Numbered from the stretch's first letter, positions 1-7,908 are shown. The stretch: DNA of 10,797 nucleotides from Bacteroidales bacterium (GCA_031264715.1 JAISDP010000239.1:1-10797), one strand, 5' to 3'. Notes: generated by a model from the letters alone, not told the origin. Made by a program: numbers and translations.

Positions 1-120
1 CACGCCAGCAGGCAAAAGAATCGTGACATGGAAAAAAGTCGTCAGCGAGACAGGGAAAAACTGAAATCACAGGATCAAATTATCCATCTACTGACGGACG
101 AGCTTAAAAAAAAACGCTGA
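1..120 (+). CDS. N-terminal (coiled-coil) part of a transposase, 5' end outside window
   Basis: Reading frame 1 is open from the window edge to a TGA at 118-120. It encodes a very hydrophilic, Lys/Arg/Glu/Gln-rich stretch (…NRDMEKSRQRDREKL…IIHLLTDELKKKR) with the heptad look of a coiled coil. The next frame opens at 95 (after a TGA at 92-94), so the two frames overlap at 95-117, and the overlap contains a run of nine A at 106-114. Skipping one base there would continue the helix as LKKKNADNLLSRQLVERHKYGDG into the transposase that follows. I therefore read this as the N-terminal segment of the same transposase, not as a separate gene. N-terminal charged coiled coils are common in Bacteroidota transposases with this body plan. 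The true start lies left of the window. Confidence 0.6.
   Translation, partial: HASRQKNRDMEKSRQRDREKLKSQDQIIHLLTDELKKKR
106..114 (+). other. A9 slippery run at transposase frame junction
   Basis: Nine consecutive A residues lie exactly where the frame-1 coiled-coil segment and the frame-2 transposase body overlap (95-117). Loss of one A in the mRNA, or a +1 ribosomal shift, joins the two frames. A -1 shift would instead meet a TAG at 144-146. Poly-A runs of this length are known sites of transcriptional slippage in insertion sequences. An ordinary inactivating indel in the homopolymer would look the same. Confidence 0.5.
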
Positions 121-139
121 TAACCTGCTTTCGAGACAG

Positions 140-1384
140 TTGGTAGAGCGTCATAAGTACGGAGACGGTATCATTCGTTTATGCGTTTCGCTGGTGTGCG
201 GGTGCGGCATCAGTCTTCGAGGAGCCGTAAAAGCGGTCGAGCTTTTTAATGACCAGCTTCACCTGGGAATAGAGGAAATACCCTCTTATACCAGCATAAC
301 CAACTGGATAGAGAAAAGCGGGTATTTTACCTGTACCCGTTCGAGGCTCAAGGAATCGGGCGCCGCTTACGGCGTGATCATCGACGAGAGCATGCAAATC
401 GGTAGCGAGAAATTGTTGTTAATCCTGGGAACGCGGGCCGACAAGAAGGATGATTCCCCGCTAAAAACGCGTGATGTTGAAGTTCTGGACATGAGCGTGG
501 AGAAGAACTGGAACGGGGCTCTTATCCGCGACAGGTTAAAGGCCGTGACGGCGAAAATGGGCAGCGATCCGGCTTATGCGGTAAGCGATAATGCCTCTAT
601 CATGAACAGGGGCATACGGGAAAGTTCCCTGGTGCACCTGCGAGACGTGGGGCACACGCTGGCCATGTTTTTAGAGCGCCAGTACAGGGATGCGCCCGAT
701 TTTTTATCCCTGATGAAAGAGCTCGCCCGGGTAAAAAACAGGGAGGTCATGCGCCCGGTGGCCTATCTTCTCCCTCCAAAACAACGGATTATCGCTCGTT
801 TCATGAACCTGGCGCCCTGCATACGCTGGGCGGGGAAAATGTCGCGCCTCCTGGACACGCTTCCACCGGGAGAACGGGAGGTCTTCCAGTTTCTTGAAAA
901 TCACGAGTCCCTGATCCGCGAGTTAAACACGGTCATTCCCGTTTTCAACCGGATATCCACGTTCATGAAAGAAAAAGGCTTGAGCCAGAAAAGCGTCGAG
1001 GAAAGTATCCAGAAATTGATGCCATTAGTCGACGGCCCGTTTCCCCGCGTGTCGCGAGCCGTCAAGGAATGCATGGCATATCTTCGAGAAGAAGCGGGAA
1101 AATCGAGCGCGGGAGAGGACGCGTGGCATATCTCGTCCGATATACTTGAATCCATGTTCGGCGCGTACAAGGCTCGAAAATCTCCCAATGCCCTGAACGG
1201 GGTCACTCCTTATGTTTTGATGTTACCTCTTTTAACAAAGGTCAACCCGGAATCGGGTTCTATCCACGTGGATTTCAAACAGGCGTTGGAAAGTGTTTTT
1301 CTGCGCGATATCGACCAGTGGGCTGATGATAACCTCTCTGAAAATCTCGCAGTTAAACGAAGAAAAAAATTGAACGCGGCGTGA
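140..1384 (+). CDS. DDE-type transposase, catalytic body (insertion sequence)
   Basis: The visible ORF of 414 codons begins at a TTG at 140, which is unlikely to be the real start; the frame is open back to 95 and probably continues the frame-1 coiled coil through the A9 run. Residues 8-60 look like a helix-turn-helix DNA-binding region (ISLRGAVKAVELF…PSYTSITNWIEK). A candidate RNase H-like catalytic core follows: Asp82 in GVIIDES, Asp150 in YAVSDNAS with the nearby DVGHTLA (His172), and Glu337 in ISSDILESMFGAYKARKSPN. The D-D-E order and the ESxFGxYK context around the last acid fit DDE transposases that cut and join DNA ends. A long helical insert (about 180-330) separates the last two acids. 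I do not recognise a named IS family with certainty. The terminal inverted repeats cannot be defined, because the left end is outside the window and no clear right end is seen after 1384. Confidence 0.75.
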   Translation: MVERHKYGDGIIRLCVSLVCGCGISLRGAVKAVELFNDQLHLGIEEIPSYTSITNWIEKSGYFTCTRSRLKESGAAYGVIIDESMQIGSEKLLLILGTRADKKDDSPLKTRDVEVLDMSVEKNWNGALIRDRLKAVTAKMGSDPAYAVSDNASIMNRGIRESSLVHLRDVGHTLAMFLERQYRDAPDFLSLMKELARVKNREVMRPVAYLLPPKQRIIARFMNLAPCIRWAGKMSRLLDTLPPGEREVFQFLENHESLIRELNTVIPVFNRISTFMKEKGLSQKSVEESIQKLMPLVDGPFPRVSRAVKECMAYLREEAGKSSAGEDAWHISSDILESMFGAYKARKSPNALNGVTPYVLMLPLLTKVNPESGSIHVDFKQALESVFLRDIDQWADDNLSENLAVKRRKKLNAA

Positions 1385-1519
1385 GGAAATGAGAGCGGTT
1401 TGAACAGGCTACTCTTCGGGGTTACCCAAACGTCCTTCCTTCGATGAAATTACAATGTTACTTTCTTGATCCATTACTGTTTTCTGTTTTGTTATGATGT
1501 TCTTATTTGTGGCTGGAAA

Positions 1520-1546
1520 CACCCGGCAAATTCTATTTGCCGGGTG
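1520..1546. repeat. Perfect 12-bp inverted repeat with 3-nt loop
   Basis: Arms CACCCGGCAAAT and ATTTGCCGGGTG flank the loop TCT. Flanking TGGCT (1510-1514) and AGCCA (1547-1551) could extend the stem after a five-base bulge. There is no T-run on either side, so it is not a standard intrinsic terminator, although it could end transcripts from either direction or belong to the insertion-sequence end. Confidence 0.7.
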
Positions 1547-1621
1547 AGCCATCCACCGGCCCGTCAGGACTTGAAATCCATCCGGACCACTCAAATTCGA
1601 TCATTCAAATTCGTCTGTATC

Positions 1622-1664
1622 GTGCTCGCACACGCATTATCAAAAGTTGAATGTGTTCGCACAC
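1622..1664. repeat. Two spaced GTGYTCGCACAC repeats
   Basis: GTGCTCGCACAC at 1622-1633 and GTGTTCGCACAC at 1653-1664 differ at one base and are 31 bp apart, about three helical turns. Each has internal dyad symmetry; the second is TGTGT-TCGC-ACACA. They could be protein-binding sites or part of a mobile-element end. No gene start lies close by that would make them obvious operators. Confidence 0.4.
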
Positions 1665-1798
1665 ATATCATACAATATTTTAACTTTGATTGATCCTGTA
1701 CAAAGGTACGCCTGTCTTCCAACGTTCGAAACGGTTGATCGGTAAAGGCAGGCGCTCTCCCGCCGAAAAGCGGGATTTGTACGACGAACGTTTTTCAA

Positions 1799-2005
1799 CT
1801 ACCGTTTCCGGGATGGATGGCAAATAATACCTTCCACCGACTTTACCCATTCGCGGAATCCATCGTGATGGATTCCGCGAAGCAATTCGGGAAAATCTTC
1901 CGAACGACACGCTATACGTTCGAGAAACGGTTGCCTGGAACGTTCATCCTTTTCGTAAATCACACTCAAAGCAAGAAGCTTGGCATATTTTTCTTCTTTA
2001 TTCAT
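1799..2005 (-). CDS. Small hypothetical protein, possibly frameshifted
   Basis: The ORF encodes 68 residues beginning MNKEEKYAKLLALSVIYEKD. I do not recognise it. Its ATG follows an A/T-rich leader typical of Bacteroidota genes, with a TATTGTTG word (minus strand of 2032-2039) close to the family -7 consensus. It starts about 97 bp downstream of the pump gene on the same strand, so it could be a tail gene of that transcript. It ends early at 1799, while another minus-strand frame (stop TAA at 1680-1682) continues with protein-like codon use (PETVVEKRSSYKSRFSAGERLPLP…). A single indel near 1800-1830 would join them into a protein of roughly 108 residues. A perfect 15-bp inverted repeat (1850-1881) sits inside the reading frame and encodes LRGIHHDGFRE. 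It may be a real small gene, a decayed one, or chance. Confidence 0.35.
   Translation of the reverse strand: MNKEEKYAKLLALSVIYEKDERSRQPFLERIACRSEDFPELLRGIHHDGFREWVKSVEGIICHPSRKR
1850..1881. repeat. Perfect 15-bp inverted repeat with 2-nt centre
   Basis: Arms TTCGCGGAATCCATC and GATGGATTCCGCGAA surround the dinucleotide GT, forming a 32-bp near-palindrome inside the small minus-strand ORF. It is far longer than expected by chance in a window of this size. With a two-base centre it would more readily act as a DNA cruciform or a two-subunit protein site than as an RNA hairpin. There is no T-run next to it. Confidence 0.75.
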
Positions 2006-2102
2006 GGCTTTATTATTTTTTATTTTTAATACAACAATATTTTTAGATGATCTTGAACATTCCCTTTGTCATCAGCCCGGACATGATATTACATTCATCG
2101 AG

Positions 2103-5100
2103 CTAAACGGCGGGGACAGTTTCCACCTCATCGCTGTCATTGAGCAATTTTGCCTTCACGAGTTCCACGGCGCGGTTGTGTCTCAGGCGGCGGAAGCGTG
2201 CCGTAGCGCGGTCGAACAGGTAATATATGACGGGCACTACCACCAGGGTCAGGATCATCGAACTTGTCAGCCCGCCGATAATCACCCATGCCATGCCGTT
2301 CTTCATTTCAGCGCCGTCGCCGGCAGCCAGTGCAATAGGCAACATGCCGAATATCATGGCGAAGGTGGTCATCAGGATGGGACGCAAACGCTCCTTGCCG
2401 GCTTCCACAAGGGCGGAAACCACATCCATACCCTGGTCGCGCAAATGGTTGGTGAAGTCCACCAGCATGATGGCATTCTTGGCTACCAGCCCGATAAGTA
2501 CAATCAGCCCGATGATGCTGAAAATATTCAGGTCGTTCATCGTCAGCGCTAAAGCGAGGAAGGCGCCGATCATCGACAGCGGGATGGAGAAAAGCACTAC
2601 CACGGGATCGAGCAGCGAGTCGTACAACGCCACCATGATCAGGTAAATCAACACGACAGCCGCCACGAACGCGAAGGCCAGACTGCCGAAAGCCTCGGCC
2701 TGCTGCTCCATCGACCCGCCTTCCTTGATGGCAACGCCTGCGGGCACCTTTCCTGCGAAAGCGGCCTTAATCTCCTGCCCCACCGTTCCCGAAGGACGGC
2801 CAACCACATTGGCTTTCACGGTGATGGACGAAATGCGGTCGGTACGTTCAAGCACCGAGGGGCCAAGGCCGTAGCTTACATCGGCAAACTGTTTCAGCTC
2901 AATCAGCTCGCCACGGTTGTTCAGGAAGGTAAGCTTTTCAACGTCCGAAGGCTGTGTGCGATCGAAATTGTCCACGCGGATATTGATATCGTACTCGTAG
3001 TTGCCGTCGCGGTATTTCGAATCGTCGTTGCCGTTGAGGGCTACGCGGAGGGTCGAGCCTGCGTCGGTCACCGAGAGTCCCAGTTCGGCCATTTTCTCGC
3101 GGTCGAACTTCACCTGCACTTCCTGGCGCGGGTCGTCGGTTGAATACTTCACATCGGTAGCGCCGGGCGTATGGCGAATGATGTCGAGCAGCATTGCTGC
3201 GGCGCTTTCCACCTTTTCGAAATCGGCGCCCTGCACCACCAGCTGTACCGGTTCGCTGCCGCCGCCGAGCGAACCGATGCTTACGCGGGCACGCACGCCG
3301 GGGATGGTCATGATTTCATTCTTCACCTGTTCGGCAAACTCGTTCACGCCGATGTGACGGCGCTTCTTATCCACCATCTTCACCGAAATGCCGGTAGCAT
3401 TGTTCTTGGCGGCGCTGGCTACCATCGTACCCGTGGAGCCGACGTTGGTGTAGATGCGCTCCACTTCGGGCTTTCCGCGAAGGATCGCCTCAGCCTGCAT
3501 GGTGATCAGGTTGTTCTGGTAGGTGGTCATCTGCGGGTTCATGTCGATCTTCACCACAAACTCGCCCTGGTCGGTGGTCGGCGTGAAAGCGACACCGATA
3601 AGGCCTGCCGGGAAAAGTGCGATGGAGCCGATGAACAGTACCAGCGCGGCAAGTAAAATCAATGTCTTGTAGCGGAAGCTGCCGGCCAGTGCGCGGCCAT
3701 ACCGGTTCTTCAACGATTCGAAAGCGGATTCCACCGCATGTGAGAAACGTCCGGAGAGCGTCCTGCGGTTTTCATTCGAAAGCTTGCCGAAACGCGACAT
3801 CATTAAGGGCGTGAGCGTGAACGAGACCAGGAGGCTGCACATGGTGGCAACGATAATGGGTATGGAAAATTCCTTGAGGATGTTGCCGATCAGTCCGCCG
3901 GTGATGGCCAGCGGGAGGAATACCACAACGATCACCAGCGTAATGGCCATACAGGTAAACATGATCTGCTTGCAGCCGTCGATAGCCGCCCTGCGGCGCG
4001 ATTTCCCCATTTCCATGTGCCGGAACATGTTTTCGATCACCACAATAGAGTCGTCCACCAGGATGCCGACGACGAGCGACAGCGCCATCAGCGACATCAT
4101 GTTCAGCGAATAGCCGAGCGCATGCATCACGATGAACGCGGGAACGATGGACAGGGGCACGGCAATCATCACGATGATGGCGCTGCGCACATTGTGCAGG
4201 AAGATGAAGCATACGAAAGCCACGATGATAATGGCCAGGAAAAGGTCGACCACCACTGCGTTGGCCGAAGCCCGCGTAAATATGGAGCTGTCGGTAGCGA
4301 TGTCGAACGTGAGGTTCGCGTAGGCATATTCCTTTTCCATAGCGGACAGCTCCTTCCTGGCAAGGTCGGCCACACGCACGGCATTGGCGTCGGTCTGCTT
4401 CTGGATGGACAAACCGATGGCGTCGCGCCCGTCAATGCGGTTGATCAGCTTTTGCTCGGCAATGCCGTCTTCCACTTCCGCCACATCCAGTATTTTCACC
4501 TTACCTCCGTCGGCAGTGGTCATGATCACCGTGTTGCGCAGCTCGTCCAGCGAGGCGAACTTGGCAGCGAGGCGCACCGAGTATACGGCTTCGGCATTTT
4601 CAATATTGCCGGCGGGTATTTCCATGTTGGCGGTCTGCACGGCTTGCAGTACCTGCAATATCGACAGGTTATAGGCGCGAAGCTTTTCGGAGTCGATATT
4701 CACTTTGATTTCGCGTTCGGTACCGCCGACCATGTTAATGGCGCCCACGCCGGGCAGCTTGGCCAGCTGGGGCTGTATGCGGTCTTCCACCAGCTTGTAG
4801 AATTCGGTTGAGGGCAATGTCGATCCGACAGCCACTTCCATGATCGGCATCTCGTCGATGGAGATCTTGTCGATACTCGGATCCAGGATTTCGGAAGGCA
4901 GGTCGGACTTGATGGCGTTGATTTTACGCTGGGCGTCCTGCACGGCCAGGTTGGGGTCGGTGCCTTCGTTCAGCTCGATCACAACGATAGATGCGCCTTC
5001 CTGCGAGGTGGAAGTGATCCTCTTGAGGTTTTCCAGGGTCGACAGTGCGTCTTCTATTTTTTTGGTAACGGAGGTTTCCACTTCCGATGCGCCTGCACCG

Positions 5101-5258
5101 GGATATACCGTGGCAATGGTGATCACCGGCAAGTCGAACTTGGGAAGAAGGTTGAGACTGAGCATGTGGTAACACACCAGTCCGCCTAATGAGAGTACGG
5201 TGAATATCACTACGATAAGCAATGGACGCTTGATAGAGGTATCAACTATTGAAGCCAT
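2103..5258 (-). CDS. RND efflux pump, AcrB/HAE1-type inner-membrane transporter
   Basis: The 1051-residue protein has the full length of the hydrophobe/amphiphile RND pumps. It is the proton-driven inner-membrane engine that picks up substrate in the periplasm and passes it to the channel. Twelve membrane helices are visible (about 13-31, 337-355, 360-379, 388-408, 435-455, 465-485, 532-552, 858-877, 886-905, 912-933, 960-980, 990-1012), with the two large periplasmic porter/docking loops between helices 1 and 2 and between 7 and 8. The proton relay is intact: Asp402-Asp403 in GILVDDSIVVIEN of helix 4 and Lys927 in LVAKNAIMLVDF of helix 10, matching the AcrB Asp407/Asp408/Lys940 pattern. The paired Asp points to the drug-pump class rather than the metal-exporting class. 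The start ATG (5256-5258) lies 26 bp after the adaptor stop, behind a heptamer repeat leader. The substrate cannot be told from sequence. Confidence 0.96.
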   Translation of the reverse strand: MASIVDTSIKRPLLIVVIFTVLSLGGLVCYHMLSLNLLPKFDLPVITIATVYPGAGASEVETSVTKKIEDALSTLENLKRITSTSQEGASIVVIELNEGTDPNLAVQDAQRKINAIKSDLPSEILDPSIDKISIDEMPIMEVAVGSTLPSTEFYKLVEDRIQPQLAKLPGVGAINMVGGTEREIKVNIDSEKLRAYNLSILQVLQAVQTANMEIPAGNIENAEAVYSVRLAAKFASLDELRNTVIMTTADGGKVKILDVAEVEDGIAEQKLINRIDGRDAIGLSIQKQTDANAVRVADLARKELSAMEKEYAYANLTFDIATDSSIFTRASANAVVVDLFLAIIIVAFVCFIFLHNVRSAIIVMIAVPLSIVPAFIVMHALGYSLNMMSLMALSLVVGILVDDSIVVIENMFRHMEMGKSRRRAAIDGCKQIMFTCMAITLVIVVVFLPLAITGGLIGNILKEFSIPIIVATMCSLLVSFTLTPLMMSRFGKLSNENRRTLSGRFSHAVESAFESLKNRYGRALAGSFRYKTLILLAALVLFIGSIALFPAGLIGVAFTPTTDQGEFVVKIDMNPQMTTYQNNLITMQAEAILRGKPEVERIYTNVGSTGTMVASAAKNNATGISVKMVDKKRRHIGVNEFAEQVKNEIMTIPGVRARVSIGSLGGGSEPVQLVVQGADFEKVESAAAMLLDIIRHTPGATDVKYSTDDPRQEVQVKFDREKMAELGLSVTDAGSTLRVALNGNDDSKYRDGNYEYDINIRVDNFDRTQPSDVEKLTFLNNRGELIELKQFADVSYGLGPSVLERTDRISSITVKANVVGRPSGTVGQEIKAAFAGKVPAGVAIKEGGSMEQQAEAFGSLAFAFVAAVVLIYLIMVALYDSLLDPVVVLFSIPLSMIGAFLALALTMNDLNIFSIIGLIVLIGLVAKNAIMLVDFTNHLRDQGMDVVSALVEAGKERLRPILMTTFAMIFGMLPIALAAGDGAEMKNGMAWVIIGGLTSSMILTLVVVPVIYYLFDRATARFRRLRHNRAVELVKAKLLNDSDEVETVPAV

Positions 5259-5260
5259 GA

Positions 5261-5295
5261 TTTTTAATTTTTAATTTTTAATTTTTAATTCTTAA
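5261..5295. repeat. Heptanucleotide tandem repeat in the adaptor-pump junction
   Basis: TTTTTAA is repeated four times without change (5261-5288), followed by a fifth copy with one change (TTCTTAA, 5289-5295). The array covers the adaptor stop codon (5285-5287) and reaches to within two bases of the pump start codon. On the transcript it is an A/U-rich leader, the usual ribosome-recruiting context in Bacteroidota. Change in copy number would alter leader length but not the pump reading frame. Loss of the last copies would change the adaptor C-terminus. Confidence 0.8.
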
Positions 5296-6340
5296 TTATC
5301 TGCACTTTCGCTCCGTCCATCAGGTTGATCTGCCCGTTGACGACAACCTGATCGCCTTCGTTGAGGCCATTCAGCACTTCGAGGTAACTTCCGTTATCGC
5401 TTCCGGCGGTGATTTTCACCAGTCGGGCGCAGTCGCTGTTCACCACGTAAACCGAGGGTTCCTTCACGCTGCTTACGATTGCGTCGCGCGGGATCATCAG
5501 TGCGGGACGACTTTCGCCCATGTTGACGGATACTTTCACGTAAGTCCCCGTTTTGAGCGGGTGTTTCTGCGAATTGGCAATGGAAATCTCGACAGGATAA
5601 CTGTGTGACCTGTCGCCTTTCGGACTGATGTGCGATACCGCGCCATCAAAGGTCACGCCCGGATAAACGGCTGTCGAAACGGTCACCTTTTGGCCTTTCC
5701 GCAAAGCATATACCTCCGACTCCGAAACCGACAGCTTTACCTTCAATTGCGAAATATCGGCTATTCCGGCAACCGGAGCCGCCGTGTTCATGTAAGCGCC
5801 CAGGTCGATGTTCCGCGAGGTGATGTATCCGCTGAACGGAGCGACAATTCGCGTGTCCTCCAATTGGCGCGTGGCCTGTTCCAGCTGTATGGATGCGTTT
5901 TCGTAAGCCATCCTGACTTCGCGCAGCTGCAAGTCCGATATGGCGTCGCCTTCGCGCAGGGTCTGGTATTTTTGGTAATCTTCGCGATACTTGTCGTAAG
6001 CGAGAAGCGCGTTATCGACGGCCAATTTTTTGTACCGGTCGTCTACGCGGGCCAGCAATGAGCCTTTTTCCACATAATCGCCCAGTTTAAAATGCAATTC
6101 GGTTATTTTTCCTGCGGCTTCCGATGCCACAGTTACTTCCCGGCTGGCTTCGGTAGCTCCAACCAGTTCCATGCCGTTTTGAGCCGTACGGCGTTCGGCC
6201 TGTGCCACAGCCACAGCGATACCCGCATCGGATACCTTTACTTCCTTGCGGCTTTCGATTTCAGTCCTGTTGGCCAGCAGCCTCCAGCACATTGCCCCGC
6301 CAACTGCGATCAGCGCTACGATAATGATGTACTTTTTCAT
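5285..6340 (-). CDS. Periplasmic adaptor (membrane fusion protein) of RND efflux system
   Basis: The 351-residue protein begins with a short Lys-Lys start and a hydrophobic segment (4-23) that anchors or exports it. The Cys at 18 has Met before it, so a lipobox is poor and an uncleaved anchor is more likely. After it come the usual adaptor parts in order: first half of the lipoyl/barrel-sandwich (about 66-102, SEAAGKITELHFKLGDYVEKGSLLARVDD), an alpha-helical hairpin (about 103-163), the second lipoyl half (IVAPFSGYITSRNIDLGAYM, 165-184), a beta-barrel domain (about 195-275) and a membrane-proximal domain (280-350). This hexameric family links the inner-membrane pump to the outer-membrane channel. 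It lies between the channel and pump genes and was very probably made with them. The helical hairpin is short, which suggests tip contact with a TolC-type channel. Confidence 0.94.
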   Translation of the reverse strand: MKKYIIIVALIAVGGAMCWRLLANRTEIESRKEVKVSDAGIAVAVAQAERRTAQNGMELVGATEASREVTVASEAAGKITELHFKLGDYVEKGSLLARVDDRYKKLAVDNALLAYDKYREDYQKYQTLREGDAISDLQLREVRMAYENASIQLEQATRQLEDTRIVAPFSGYITSRNIDLGAYMNTAAPVAGIADISQLKVKLSVSESEVYALRKGQKVTVSTAVYPGVTFDGAVSHISPKGDRSHSYPVEISIANSQKHPLKTGTYVKVSVNMGESRPALMIPRDAIVSSVKEPSVYVVNSDCARLVKITAGSDNGSYLEVLNGLNEGDQVVVNGQINLMDGAKVQIIKN

Positions 6341-6350
6341 TTGGATGATG

Positions 6351-6374
6351 ATTTTTAGATTTTTAGATTTTGAT
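6351..6374. repeat. Short octamer repeat in adaptor leader
   Basis: ATTTTTAG occurs twice in tandem (6351-6358 and 6359-6366) and is followed by the degenerate ATTTTGAT. It lies ten bases in front of the adaptor start codon (6338-6340). It resembles the A/T-rich repeat leader in front of the pump gene, though it is shorter and of a different period. Confidence 0.5.
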
Positions 6375-6474
6375 GGTCCGTCATGTCACTTGCAAGGGAT
6401 TTGCCATGATGGATCCGGTACATCGTAAGACTGTCCGGACTCACCGTTCTGTTTTTAAGGAATGACGGTTATCT

Positions 6475-7908
6475 TTAATACATTAATGATTCTACTAAAA
6501 CCAGGTCGGCTTTATCCTGCGTTACCGGTGCGGCCTGCTTTCCCTGTGCAGCCTGCGTACTGTTCGTCATCAGGTTGCCGATTTCGCCATTCAGCTGCAT
6601 GATGTCCAGTTCAGCCACTTTAAATTGGTAGAGAGCGTTCAGGTAACCGGCCTGTGCACTGCTAAGGCCTGCTTCGTCCTGCAGGAGGCCGCTCATCGTG
6701 GCCATTCCTTCGTGGTATTTCAATGCTGTCTCGTGGTACACCCTTTCGGCCAGTTTCATGTTCTGTGCCTGGCGTTCCACGTTGTTCCTGCTGTTGAAAT
6801 AATTGTTCATGGCGTTTTTGTAATTCACGCGGTGATATTCTTGCGTATTGTCAAGCATCAAAGTCGATTGCCGGTAATCAATCTTCGCCTGTTGCACTTT
6901 CGAGCGTTTTTCAAGCCCGTTGAAGATCGGGATGTTGAGACTCAATCCAATGGCAGCCGAACTGTACCAGTTACTCATCGGGCCGCCCTTGAAATAATCG
7001 CCGAATTTATTGCGCATCCCCGCATAATTCCATTGTCCGAAGGCAGCCAGCGAAGGCAGGTATTTGCTGCGTTCCATTTTCAGGTTCATCTGCGCAATAT
7101 CCTGCTGCATGGCCAGCATGCGGATGTCCGTGCGATTCGAAAAATCCGACATGCTCACCGGGGCTGAAGCCAGCAAAGGCATCGACACGGTATCGGTAAG
7201 CACAATCGCCGTTTCAAGCGGAATTTCGATCATATACTTGATCATGTTCAGCTGTTGCTGGTGCATTGCCTCGGTATTGCTCAATTCGGTATGCAGGTTT
7301 TCGAGGTTCACCTGTATGCGGTCGTAATCCACGCTGACTCCCATGCCATTGTCCACCACTAATTTGGAGATACCGGCCAGGCGTTCGAGCCGTGCGATGT
7401 TATCGCTGACCAGCTCTTTCTGCCGGTCAGTGGTTTGCGCCAGGAAGTATAGCCGTGCGATTTCCTGCGCCAGGTTTTCACGCGTCTTTTCCATGTTCAG
7501 GGCGTTCAGGCCGTCGGCCTTTTTCGACAGTTTCACTCCTGCAATCACTGTCTGGTTGTACAGCACCTGGTTGACCGCCACACCCACCGATGCGTTGTAG
7601 CGTATCCCCATCTTCATCGGGATATACAACCCGGATTGCCCCAGGAAATCGCCCGGAAGCATGGTTACCGGCAACTTCACATTGTTCTGGAACGATCCCG
7701 AACCGCTTATTTGCGGCAGGTACGACGAACGTGTTTCGGTTATCTTGTAGGCGCTTTTTTCCTTTTCCAACCGGGCTTTATCCACGCTAATATTCTGTTC
7801 TACGGCCATTTGTACACATTCGAGCAGCGTGAGTGAAGTTTGTCCGCATGTTTTCGGACTCACTGCAAGTGCAAAGATAACGGACGGTATGATGACACTC
7901 TTTTTCAT
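6475..7908 (-). CDS. TolC-like outer-membrane efflux channel (OEP family)
   Basis: The 477-residue protein has a signal peptide (about 1-22, ending near TCGQ) and the two-fold internal repeat of the outer-membrane efflux protein family. The repeats show as SSYLPQISGSGSF (61-73) and SKYLPSLAAFGQW (281-293), each opening a membrane-strand segment, followed by long amphipathic helices (about 120-225 and 335-445). LNIPIFNG (324-331) is the usual short motif before the second helical domain. Such proteins trimerise into a barrel plus periplasmic tunnel that opens to the cell exterior. The Gln/Ala-rich C-terminal tail after about 450 is low-complexity and probably not structural. Its gene precedes the adaptor by 134 bp and follows the small barrel gene by 124 bp, with a hairpin in that gap, so it may be transcribed less than, or separately from, the barrel gene. 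Confidence 0.94.
   Translation of the reverse strand: MKKSVIIPSVIFALAVSPKTCGQTSLTLLECVQMAVEQNISVDKARLEKEKSAYKITETRSSYLPQISGSGSFQNNVKLPVTMLPGDFLGQSGLYIPMKMGIRYNASVGVAVNQVLYNQTVIAGVKLSKKADGLNALNMEKTRENLAQEIARLYFLAQTTDRQKELVSDNIARLERLAGISKLVVDNGMGVSVDYDRIQVNLENLHTELSNTEAMHQQQLNMIKYMIEIPLETAIVLTDTVSMPLLASAPVSMSDFSNRTDIRMLAMQQDIAQMNLKMERSKYLPSLAAFGQWNYAGMRNKFGDYFKGGPMSNWYSSAAIGLSLNIPIFNGLEKRSKVQQAKIDYRQSTLMLDNTQEYHRVNYKNAMNNYFNSRNNVERQAQNMKLAERVYHETALKYHEGMATMSGLLQDEAGLSSAQAGYLNALYQFKVAELDIMQLNGEIGNLMTNSTQAAQGKQAAPVTQDKADLVLVESLMY

Larger units (their letters stand above)
1385..1798. other. Non-coding stretch downstream of the transposase
   Basis: No convincing gene is seen. It holds a perfect 12-bp hairpin (1520-1546), a tandem pair of TCAAATTCG words (about 1591-1613) and two near-identical 12-mers of the form GTGYTCGCACAC 31 bp apart (1622-1633 and 1653-1664). 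The right end of the insertion sequence is probably somewhere here. From about 1680 to 1830 the minus strand has codon-like sequence that may be the out-of-frame tail of the small ORF at 1799-2005. Confidence 0.4.

Noticed and set aside
2227..3656. Several + strand ORFs of 118-161 codons (for example 2227-2646, 3001-3357, 3171-3656)
   Set aside because: All lie antisense to the pump gene and are explained by its codon bias.
4017..4811. 264-codon ORF on the + strand, His- and Asp-rich
   Set aside because: It is entirely antisense to the well-conserved RND pump gene and has the odd composition of a mirror frame; no domain is visible.
6341..6474. Possible terminator or regulatory hairpin between the channel and adaptor genes
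   Set aside because: Only weak dyads (such as CCGTCAT/ATGACGG about 75 bases apart and GTCCGGAC) without a T-run; nothing convincing.
6625..7167. 180-codon + strand ORF
   Set aside because: Antisense to the efflux channel gene, whose family features are clear on the minus strand.
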